Made by a program: the position numbers and the translations under genes. The notes beneath the pieces are model-generated. The model had not been told where the DNA came from and did not search any database. It saw only the letters and a list, made by a program, of their open reading frames with translations. Positions 33,764 through 43,056 of a DNA stretch of 64,000 nucleotides are shown here, one piece after another (positions within the stretch are counted from its first letter, which is position 1; each line of letters starts with the position of its first letter). The stretch is from Xylogone sp. PMI_703. Taxonomy: Eukaryota > Ascomycota > Leotiomycetes. The DNA lies in the NCBI GenBank assembly GCA_021399445.1, contig JAJTUQ010000002.1:2046001-2110000 (forward strand), in the 5' to 3' direction.

Positions 33764-34384
33764 ATTTTGTGTCCTCAGCCGCGAACTACGGTGGATTATG
33801 ACAAATGTAGTGATTATCTATCAGTCTCGAGGAGCGTTTGAAGATACGATCACTACGAAGGTTTAGGTTTTCTCAGAAGCACCAAGCGGTAGGGAGCGAA
33901 CAGAGATGCTGGCGTCTGTTCGTAGATGACACTGCTTAGTCAGACCTCCAAGCAACGCTTAGCTTTATATGGCCTTGGGATAGAGCAAGGTAATCATGGA
34001 TATGGAGGAGTAACGATAGTGTTAATAAGAAAAGCTGATGTTGAACTGGCGCGTAAGCATTGTTTAAGAATACAACGGACATACACCGCGTCAAGTGTGG
34101 GGAATTAAGCCAAAATGTTCCGCTTTTTCCGGGGGTGGCTATGTGGAGAGATTTAGTTCTAGTACTTGGTGTAGAACATACATCACGCTTAGATCTCCTC
34201 GGGTTGTTCTATTTATGGACTTTGTATACAGCTAGGAGTGCTAAATCACTGGTGTCTATTCTACATGATGCTTATACCATTGATATAAGCAGAGAGATGA
34301 CGGTCCGGTAGAAACAAGAGCACCTAAACAATCCAAAGTCGTGCTGCAGGACTGGTATCTCTATCTTATCATTTATAGCGATAA
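33764..34384. other. Regulator promoter and monooxygenase 3' flank
   Basis: About 620 bp. No convincing gene and no copy of the CGG-N5-CCG palindrome seen. Short frames only. Confidence 0.45.
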
Positions 34385-35809
34385 TTACAATGAAGCTTGT
34401 TGTGGACTATTTAGTCCATTCATTCCGCTCTTATCCCTCCCAACCTCGTATGTACTCCATGCTTCTTCCACCTCGGTGTCGGCATCATATCCAAATAGAT
34501 ACTTCTGGAAAACGGGATCTGCCCACTTGTTAGGATATCCATCGAATGGTTCGCATTGCGTTAAGACTCGATCTCTCTCTCTTTGCTCTTCTCCATCTGG
34601 ATAATGCATAATGTGGCCCATATCTGTGCTGGCTCGAACGACTCTTGTGGTGCGAGATTTTCGCAACTTTTCGTATATTCTTAGAGCGTCTATCATTTCT
34701 GATTCATTCTTTGCTTTTTTGAAAAGCCCTCCTAGAACAGCTCCATCCTCTACTGCCTGTGCGGCGCCTTGTGCTCTTGAGTTTGCGTTAGTGGTGGAAA
34801 ATATGGAGATGAAGCTCTAGGGGTACGTACAGATAAGGTAAAGTTGCGTGGCAAGCGTCCCCAAGAAGTGCGAATCTTCCACCTGGATGAGTCCATGTCT
34901 CCAGCTCTATGCTATTTTGGAGTTTCGTAATCATAACTTCTTTTACAAGTTCCAACATCAACTTGAATCTTGGCTCCCAGTTCTTGAATTTATCCATCAG
35001 AACCTGCGGTTCGACTTTTGAGGACGGCACATTATCGGGAAGCTCATCAGGTGCCGTAATAACCATATTGAAAGCGGTGCCACGCTCTATTAAATATCCA
35101 ACAGCATGGCCATTTGGCCCTGCCCAATAATAGAAGCTTGGTACCGTTGCGAGTTGGACAAGTTCAGGGTATTTCTTCATTTCCTCTGTCTTGATGACCA
35201 GTCGGTATCCCATATCCCCTGTCTTCCGAGGTGGATCAGAACGACCAAGTAGAGCTTCACGACATGGAGATTTAAGCCCATCAGCGGCAATTATGAAATC
35301 TGCTGACAAGTTCGCCTTATTGAGAATCTTAACAGCTGTTCTCCCGAAATCGATCCCTGTCACTACTGAGCCCAGCTGAAACTTGACTCCAAGCTTTTCT
35401 GCTGCTTCAACTAGTACTTTGTGAAAAGTTGCGCGGTGGACATGTAGATAAGGACCACCATACATTTCCTCTATCGAAGGACGCAGATTTAGGGTCGATA
35501 ATACCGAGCCATCTTTGTATGAGTGAATAACAATATTTTCAGGGTGCATTGCATTCGATACGATCTTCTGCAGAATACCCCATCGGTCGAGTATCCGGGA
35601 GGAATTAGGAGGTACCTGAATTCCAGCGCCAACCTTCTGGGGTAAGTATATGTAGAATGGAGTTTCTTGAGTTTACTTACCTCACCTAATTCGGGCGCCT
35701 GTTCAACCACTGTGACTCGGTGACCGGCTCTTGAAATTGCTATTGCTGCTGACAACCCTCCTAAACCAGCACCCACGATGATGATATTGGCTTGGAATTG
35801 TTGAGCCAT
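34385..35809 (-). CDS. FAD-dependent monooxygenase, salicylate-hydroxylase-like
   Basis: Class A flavoprotein aromatic hydroxylase type. Exons 35681-35809, 34831-35633 (or from 35636) and 34385-34775; 440 or 441 residues. The Rossmann fingerprint IIIVGAGLGGLSAAIAISRAG is N-terminal, followed by VEQAPELGE and VGAGIQVPPNSSRILDRWG. The DG motif appears in IIAADGLKSPCREALLG and the GD motif in GRFALLGDACHATLPYLAQGAAQAVEDGA, the latter across the last intron (34776-34830). The acceptor at 35634-35639 is a CAGAAG tandem allowing inclusion or loss of one Lys. Transcribed in the same direction as the regulator. The substrate is unknown; salicylate or a cluster intermediate are both possible. Confidence 0.92.
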
Positions 35810-36182
35810 TGAAGTCGAATATGAGACTCTAGACTCTATACTTAGACAAGAAGTTCAGCAAGTAGCTAATTTAGAGAAGATCTTCCATAAATACTATCCG
35901 TATGCAACACGCGCTACTCTATATACGTCTAGTATACTATTCTAATCGCCGTCTAAAGATTATTCCGATCTGGGCCGGGGCTGCCCCTAAAACCTGACAG
36001 GAAAAGGTACTTCCCGGCTTGCCGTAGCGATGAGCTGACATTGTGGGGAACTAGATGTGTGAAAGCTATAGATACAAAAAGAGATAATGAGTTTCACAGG
36101 AGTAGCTTCCAAATCCGTGGCATCATGTGGTTTCTCGTGAATGCGCGATTGATTAGCTAAGTTTCGCCCAAATAATGTGGAA

Positions 36183-36198
36183 GTCGGAAATTCCGACC
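36183..36198. promoter_or_regulatory. Palindromic CGG-N5-CCG element upstream of the FAD monooxygenase
   Basis: Sequence GTCGGAAATTCCGACC, 374 bp before the monooxygenase ATG. It matches the element upstream of the P450 at 15 of 16 positions. Confidence 0.6.
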
Positions 36199-36227
36199 TG
36201 GAGAGCAGCGCAACACGGTTACAAGAG

Positions 36228-36240
36228 CGGAAAACTTCCG
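36228..36240. promoter_or_regulatory. Second inverted CGG pair, CGG-N7-CCG
   Basis: CGGAAAACTTCCG, 30 bp beyond the first palindrome and followed by AC, so its right half (TTCCGAC) matches the first element. Spacing differs, so it may be a weaker site. Confidence 0.4.
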
Positions 36241-37749
36241 ACTTACTTATCACCATCGTGCTGGCAGAAGCTGCAATTGATTTCGGAAAATATTATCGGA
36301 GAGAAAGGTGCTTTACAAATTCAGATGTCGAGGAAATATGCTAACTTGGCCTTGGCGCCATATCTGTCAGTCTCTGTAATGGTTTGAATAGGTGGAAATG
36401 CGTGTGGTATTCAGGCGGCTTGAGCAATTTGCCAACCGGCTACTTGATATTATTACAGGCGAGTTTTATACTTTGAATAACCTATATTTATAACGGATTT
36501 TGAATGTTTAACTTGTTAAGCTTGCGAATACCTTTTTGTACGTCCACAAATTCAAAAGCTTACACGTGAAAGATTAGTATGGGCTATGCTGTATAGTACA
36601 GTACGGGCCATTACATCACCAACGCCTAACGGCTGTTAGCTCTTTGGCATTCTTACAGGCTTAAAGCCTTGTAAGCGAAGCCTGTAGAGCCTAAGCCCGC
36701 CTGAGCTTGTAAGACTCGTAGCTGTGTAATCATAACTACTTGTTGCACAGTCTGACAATCTCCATCTATGAACGAGAGAATGCTATGTAGCCATACCTTA
36801 TTGAAATATATTGAGAAATATATAATTTACTCAGAGTTTTTAGTATCTTTTATTACTAAATCATTGGTCTTATAGCAACTTTCGGTGAGCCTGCATACAA
36901 TTTTTTTGGGCCATTAAGTGAAATCAACGTTCTAAAATCGCTTTGCAGTTGGTTGGGAAATTTCCTGGTTATACAGGGAAATTGTAGCTGGTTATAAGTA
37001 TGCTATTGTAACGTTAGACCGGCTATGAATTACTGCGCTTTTGTAGCGTATTCCTTCGGATTTCTCAATATAACTTGATGTCCCTAAGGATAAAAGATGA
37101 ATAAGAAGAAGTTAGTGGCAGCCTATCTATGGGCATGGTTCTCACACTAGCAAACGCAACTATGCCATGGAACTAATACCTCCAAGGGTAGCACGAACCT
37201 ATAAACCTGGACTGCCTGCATTTATGCCCCCAGGTGTATAGCGCTGCACATATAAGCGCAAACGTAGCCGTATTCTTCCCTCCAGAGGGAACATTTTGAT
37301 CTTAGCCAGAAGACTATAATGTTGCAAACGGCTCATAATAGATACGTGTAGGGTGTATCTAGGTATACTTTAAAAAAATACATCACTTACATGGAAATGT
37401 AGAGTCAAATATACCATGAACTAGCGGCCAACACTATGAAAATAGCGAGGTGATACTGATTACTTCGTATTATCTAACATTGCAAGTAAATACAAGGCTT
37501 AGTTAACGCTTCTCAGCAATTTCCAAAGAAATATACCCTCCTAGCAACTAGTCGATTGATCAAACTCTTCCATTTAGATGTTGAATCTAATGAAAGCCAC
37601 ATGTTGCTCCTCAACGGAAAAAGCGGCTCCTTATCCCTCACAATGATTCTATTCATTATATTAGTATATCACTCATAAAAAATCATTAGAAATTTACCTC
37701 ATTTTGACATTGCATAGATCAAGAGGGAACCCAACGCGAGTCACTGATT

Positions 37750-38034
37750 TTAACCAGTTCCATCGGTACATGTTGTACCGCAGTACGACGTTGGCTCACC
37801 AGTACAGACTGTACATGTACATGTGGTGATTGGAAAACCTGGCAAGGTATGGCAAACGTAGTTGCAACACGTCCTCTTTTCCACGTCTCGACTCTCGAGA
37901 ACACTTCCTATGTGTGCTCCAAAAGACTCGAGGGGGACCACTTCATTGCTGAAGGTGACTCCTGTGGCAGGAGATGCTGTCACTAAAGAGACAAGTATTG
38001 CCGAAAGTGCTAAGAGTCTGAAAGACGAAGGCAT
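37750..38034 (-). CDS. Small secreted cysteine-rich peptide precursor with Kex2 site
   Basis: Function not recognised. The open frame reaches 38136, but the Met at 38034 (MPSSFRLLALSAILVSLVTA) opens a clear signal peptide and is chosen as start; 94 residues, no intron. A pro-region (about 20-53) ends in the dibasic site DVEKR. Behind it lies a 40-residue peptide with eight cysteines (positions 2, 3, 7, 18, 20, 23, 31 and 35 after KR), opening TCCNYVCH and closing with YCGTTC. The architecture fits a disulfide-rich secreted peptide, a candidate effector, or a single-core ribosomal-peptide precursor beside a UstYa gene. A TATAAA lies about 75 bp upstream. The surrounding DNA is AT-rich, yet the frame is intact. 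Confidence 0.7.
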   Translation of the reverse strand: MPSSFRLLALSAILVSLVTASPATGVTFSNEVVPLESFGAHIGSVLESRDVEKRTCCNYVCHTLPGFPITTCTCTVCTGEPTSYCGTTCTDGTG

Positions 38035-38109
38035 TTTGAATGAGTTTGGTTGTACGTGAAGGAGAGAAGTGGTTGTTGGTTCTGGGAGATAACAGGAGGG
38101 TTGGCACAA

Positions 38110-38116
38110 TTTATAG
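38110..38116 (-). promoter_or_regulatory. TATA-like box of the Cys-rich peptide gene
   Basis: Reads CTATAAA on the minus strand, about 75 bp before the chosen ATG. Its position supports the Met at 38034 as the start. Confidence 0.4.
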
Positions 38117-39569
38117 AAATTTTGGACAGTCTCCAACGTTGCTCGTTGATTAGGATTGAGTCATGCAGAACAATATGTTCCCTGACAAGTAGAATACAAC
38201 TATACCTCTTCTCCTATTGCAGTATATATTCAAAATATTATTACGGAAGATATCCCGCGCCGCCTCCACAGTTTTCAGGGACAATTTAAGATCAGAAATA
38301 TTGTAGTAGCTCAGATATACCAGAGTTGAACTAGCCAACCCCATATTAGAATTTGTGGGTTATATCCTCATATAGTTTAGCTGTAACAATGATCTTGAGC
38401 GCTTCTGTGTCGGTAGCTGTTGATAAGTAGTATAAACAGGGGCTGGCCCACCCCTTAGTTCAACTCTGGCATATTTGCGTTACTGCAGCAATGAAGAGGA
38501 TTGCGGGGCTCCGGACTCTGCATGGGGGAGAATAAGACTCTGTACAATGAGGATGTGTCGAGAAGATACCGTCATTACTCAGATACACTAGAGTTCGGAT
38601 ACTGCATGGCCAATGTCACATTTCGTCTACTGCCATCTGCTACGTATAACTTCAGCCACAAATGCTATATTTATAAACGTCCAGTGTTTACTCTGGGAAA
38701 ATAGTGACTCTTACTAGATTAGGAGCTCAGCTTACCTAGACATGGAATATGCATAGATTAACTATCAACGAGGTGTTGCAATCAACTATGCATTCGCTCC
38801 TCTATGATACGGTGTATCCAAGTTCACACGGCAGTCGGATCACACAATTACAGCCCGTAAGCAGGCCCCCCCCGCGTTCAGGACGTCCAAAATAAATGGA
38901 GCAGTTTGAGAAGTAGTAGATAAGCCTATACTTTTACTAATGGTCTCGTATCAATGATAGTTCCCCCCGCGGAATCATCACCGTACTAGGATAACATATG
39001 GTCTGCTGAAATCATACCCCATACGCCTTTGTAAGTGTAATCTTTTGGTGTCAAGGGATTTTTCTTGCTTAACCCTGATGATATGCTCCCTCTTACTTTT
39101 GCGATGTTATTAAATGATATTAGTTCGTTTTGAGCGATAGTGGGACTTGAAGCGGCCCATGATATTGAAGTGTCAGATATGGAGCTGTCGCTTGAAGTTT
39201 GTATTGGCCATGCTACGGAGCACCATGGTAATAAGGTACGGGTAAGGGTACTATTCGTTGCAGTCTGTATGCTTGTCAATGAGAATTTAGCCAAGGAACT
39301 TGAGGGTCACAGGCCATCATGGTGGCTTGATCAGTCTAGTCTCGAGCTAGTCCGCAGTACTTCTTCCTCTGTGTGAGATTTATCCCTGCTCTTGTCGTTT
39401 AATGTGCTTATGCCCCGAATTTCTCTCCGTGCATATGGCCCAAAAAGGTTGATCTTTACATTCCTTGCAGAAGTTCTCGAAGACCATATCAAGTCCTAGT
39501 CATAATCCCAGTCTCAATCTCTTCTAGACAGAAGCACTTCAGGGATTAGTATCACACGTTGTATTTTCC

Positions 39570-39912
39570 GCCAAAACATCTGCATGATTAGACATCATTA
39601 TTTTCTTTAGGAAAAAGCGCACATTGATGTTTGTGAGCCTGCCAAAATCCTCGAAGATCAAGTATGGTTTTTTTTTTAGGAAGGTAGCAACATTAATGTT
39701 TGCACTCTTATGATTTTATCAAGACATCCGGGATGATTAGACATCGATTCTTTTCTTTGGGAAAGTGGTGAAGTTAATATCTGCATCTCGCCCAAATATG
39801 CTGGATGACTAGACACCGTTAATTTCTCCAGGAATTAGTGACGTCAATGTCGTCTAGTTTTTGCGAAAGCAGCCTACATGATTAGATATCATTGTTCTTA
39901 TCCTGGTAACAT
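39570..39912. repeat. Degenerate tandem repeat, about 73-bp unit, about five copies
   Basis: The core GATTAGACATC recurs at 39586, 39735, 39807 (GACTAGACACC) and 39880 (GATTAGATATC), 72-75 bp apart or twice that. Each unit continues with a T-rich TTTCTTTAGGAAA-like box and an ATTAATGTTTGC-like box. The second unit has lost the core. Non-coding in all frames. Confidence 0.7.
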
Positions 39913-40376
39913 GTAGTATTATCTAATGTTATAACTTATTTGGTGTTAACCTACTTATATTAAGATGGCAAGTGATGGACTTCTATTTAATTGCAATTAC
40001 CAAAAGTCTTTATCAGGGCACGGGCAGTATTCCTAATCCGTGTTACTCTGGCGTACTCTGAAAACTTCTTCGGAAAGTTATGTTATCAAATAATCTTGTC
40101 ACTTATCTAAATCAAGTTTAGAGCAGTAGAAAATAGTATGATATTATCTCAAAGGCACTTGGGAGATGTGATTAATGAATTTGTGTTACGTAACTTATAT
40201 CTTATCATCTTATATCTTCATCTATCCTAAACGACTTATCGAAGCATTATATCCATTTCACTCGCATTTTTGCCTATTATCTACTTCAGTTCAGTCACCT
40301 TTTACCTCTTGACAAATCTATTTATCGAACAATTATTGTGTTACAGTGTGAATAACCAGACTAGACTACTTGCTCA

Positions 40377-41483
40377 ATGTATTTATGGCAATATAATAAG
40401 CAAGAGACGGGGATGGATGAGTCTGAATCCAGTCTTCTATCTACTCAAGCCAAAGAAGATGAGTGTCAAATTCAATCTCCACAGATTCACAACCGGCTAA
40501 AAATTCTTTATTCCATCATTGGATTCCTCTGCATCTTTATAACGGCCTATTTCATTGCTTTTTATAAAAATCGAACAGAGAGTCAAACAGAGAGCATCTT
40601 AACAAATTGTATGTCTTCAATTATATGGACTCCTTCAAATGCTAATTACTTTGAAAAGTTCCTTTTCAGACTGTTACTGTGGGTTTACTACTCTCCCACC
40701 TACTCACAGTACGTAACGTATACGTACGGGTGAATCGGTGGTTTGGTAGTTGCATGGTGAATATATTGAGTGGGTGCGGGAGGAGGAGTAGTATACTCCC
40801 CCTTCCCGATTGGGACTAGTGCTAAGTACACGTGACTGGATCCCAACAGTTACCATACTTAGAAATAAGACCTTTGAAGCACGCCCGAGCGATGAAACCA
40901 ACGTGCTCTGGAGAAATACAGTGCCAGGAGTTACTGGATGGGTTGAGATTAGTAACCCAAGGCAATACAATTTACCACAAGGTATACCTGCCTTCAATAG
41001 ATCCGGGGAAGTTTATATTACAACATGGGGTCATCAACATCACTGTCTTGTATGGGTTCCCTTGAGATTAATCCAATTCCATTTTACCTTGTAGCTCTTA
41101 GCCAACTGTTAATAATACTAGAAAATTCTACGCCTCGCGTTCTGGGACCTTATCCTTGGACAGAGTTTATTAGTTGGGACAGATATCAATGACAAAGACT
41201 CGGAAAGCTCGGCCAAACTAGCTCATCTGATGCATTGCTTCGACTATCTTCGACAGACAGTCGCTTGTGATAGCGACATGACACTTGAAGGAAGAGCCAT
41301 CACTGACGACCCATTTGACTTCGATATCGATGGCTATAATGTAGAGCACAAATGTAAGAACAAGGTAATACTATATAACAACACGAAACATCAGTTGACT
41401 TGTTAATAAAATAACAGGACGCTGTTGGCAGATTTCTCTTAGAACATGTCCCGGTTGGTCTAATGTATGAGAATTTTGATTAG
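40377..41483 (+). CDS. UstYa-like oxidase (DUF3328 family)
   Basis: The family catalyses oxidative cyclisation or related steps in fungal ribosomal peptides and other metabolites. Exons: 40377 (or inner Met 40413)-40608, 40820-41049, 41122-41364 and 41418-41483; 256 or 244 residues. One membrane helix (LYSIIGFLCIFITAYFIAF) lies near the N-terminus. Next come WIPTVTILRNKTFEARPSDE, then TNVLWRNTVPG and YNLPQGIPAFN. The two diagnostic HxxHC motifs are present: HQHHCLKILR, formed across the second intron, and HLMHCFDYLRQ; then GYNVEHKCKN. The family metal-binding residues appear intact. The first intron (211 nt) is longest and least certain. It is the strongest clue that the locus is biosynthetic. 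Confidence 0.85.
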
Positions 41484-42465
41484 GGTAATCAATCCCAGTA
41501 TACTTAGCTTTATCGAATTTCAAATTGAAAAAGAACAAATAATATTTGTCGGCCGTTGTATAAAGCCTAGAGCTTCAAACTTGCACAAGTTGATCACTGA
41601 ACATCCCCGTTTTCGGGGGTAAGTTAGGTGTATAGTGGTCGGGCTTCTCCACCGGCCTTTTACACCATACCGGTCTTCGCGATTTTGGCAAACCTGAAAT
41701 ATACCGCCTTATAATTATATATTGTAGATGAGATTCATGAATGTATTATAGTTGATTCTGAGTGATAATATTCTTCTAGTGTACGAAGTGTAGACCTTGG
41801 TTGCATGGGTTATAATCATAAGGGAATACCTATATGATAATACCCACGACTTGTAGAATTGAGAGCTTAAGTCGAACTATTACTTTTTACTATCAAATAT
41901 CTGAGATCAAAAAAGGGGTTGGGATGTGCCATATACAGAGTCGTGGTTATTCTGTCCTACAAGCTTTCTGGTCTAAACGGATTAACCTCAACTTCTTTAG
42001 CTGCTCAGCTTGTTGGTATATGGATTAGAGGAAGAATTGATATCATTGAATAGAATAGGACAGATTAACAAGAAAATAAGCTTAGAGAGTTTTCGCCTGG
42101 TAATACGCCCGTTTGAGAAGTCGAAATACTTGGCGATAGAAGTGTCTTTGAAAAGCCAACTGGAGGCGCTCTATTAGGATAGAGTCCCCTTCCTCAAGAA
42201 TGATTTATTCAGAACCATTATGAGACTGCGGGTGTAGACTTAATCGCCCTATTTTCTCTTGTGATCATACTCAAGCCACATGTCCCGATGCTCCCAAAGC
42301 TCAGCCAACAGCAGCAGCTGATTTATCATATAAAAACTTTCATAGGTTCTGCTATGTGGGTGCTTTCATCTTTCTACGTTGTGGAGAAAAGATCATACGA
42401 TTTGATATCTATGTAGCCTATGGGCTGCTTACACCGTGAGTGGGGAGGCGGCAAGAAAGAATTTG

Positions 42466-42633
42466 GCATGATTATGTCGTATGACTGCATGATGCTTGCC
42501 GCGGAGAATTATAGTTATGACAAACCTTATGCTATATAGTCTAATTATATAGCAATTCCAGGCTACGCATTTCGATTAGATATCCCTGAGGCGCCACTTG
42601 AGGTAGTGGGCCCATTTGTCTCTTCAAATTAGG
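42466..42633 (+). pseudogene. Possible decayed coding fragment
   Basis: A single frame reads MSYDCMMLAAENYSYDKPYAI, a TAG, then AIPGYAFRLDIPEAPLEVVG. The composition looks coding, but no family is recognised and no exon signals extend it. Very tentative. Confidence 0.2.
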
Positions 42634-42962
42634 TACAGGTTGATACTTTCAGGTAGAGCTATACTTCGATGTTAATGAGCACAAACTTTCATTTAGAATA
42701 GACACGACAATTAAAATGAGATTACACTCAACTACAGCTTAGACTAGATTGACAGTAAATATCCATTATTCAATTGAATACATACAAAAATAGGACCGAA
42801 ATAAGCTGCATCTTCAAGTATTTGTCATTATGTGTAGTCTTACAAGTAGAATGCATTAAAATATGCTCGGTAATGTGGATAGCCTATTCAGAGTCTCGAC
42901 TTCTGCCTGAGTACTCTATAATCCATCCACTTGCGAAGTACATCTCCGCGGGTAGATATAGT

Positions 42963-42969
42963 TATATAA
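42963..42969 (+). promoter_or_regulatory. TATA box TATATAA upstream of P450nor
   Basis: Located 94 bp before the upstream ATG (43057) and 151 bp before the inner ATG (43114). Whether transcripts include the first ATG is not shown. Confidence 0.45.
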
Positions 42970-43056
42970 GTACGGTCGTATGGACATGCTCTTCGACTTT
43001 AATTAGGCATTGATCAAATACTCCTGGAGTCAAGAGGATTTGCAGATTGCTGCATT

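Larger units (their letters stand above)
35810..37749. other. FAD-monooxygenase promoter and AT-rich spacer
   Basis: 1.9 kb. Holds the palindromes at 36183-36198 and 36228-36240, and a hairpin-like CTTACAGGCTTAAAGCC segment near 36653. The part 36.5-37.7 kb is AT-rich and closed in all frames. Confidence 0.5.
38035..40376. other. Divergent spacer between peptide and UstYa genes
   Basis: 2.3 kb, AT-rich. It contains the 73-bp tandem repeat (39570-39912). A frame pair at 38986-39376 has no ATG-led recognisable protein. Confidence 0.5.
41484..43056. other. Spacer and P450nor promoter
   Basis: 1.6 kb, AT-rich. A decayed-looking frame lies at 42466-42633 (one internal TAG). A TATA box is at 42963-42969. 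Nothing else recognised. Confidence 0.5.

Noticed and set aside
36650..36720. Hairpin-like sequence as a possible MITE or RNA gene
   Set aside because: The inverted match is short and imperfect, with no target-site duplication or RNA promoter boxes.
38986..39376. Opposed small frames in the peptide-UstYa spacer
   Set aside because: The minus frame has no ATG start, and neither translation resembles a known family or has splice support.
39570..39912. CRISPR-like array
   Set aside because: The genome is fungal, and the repeats are degenerate, contiguous 73-bp units without unique spacers.
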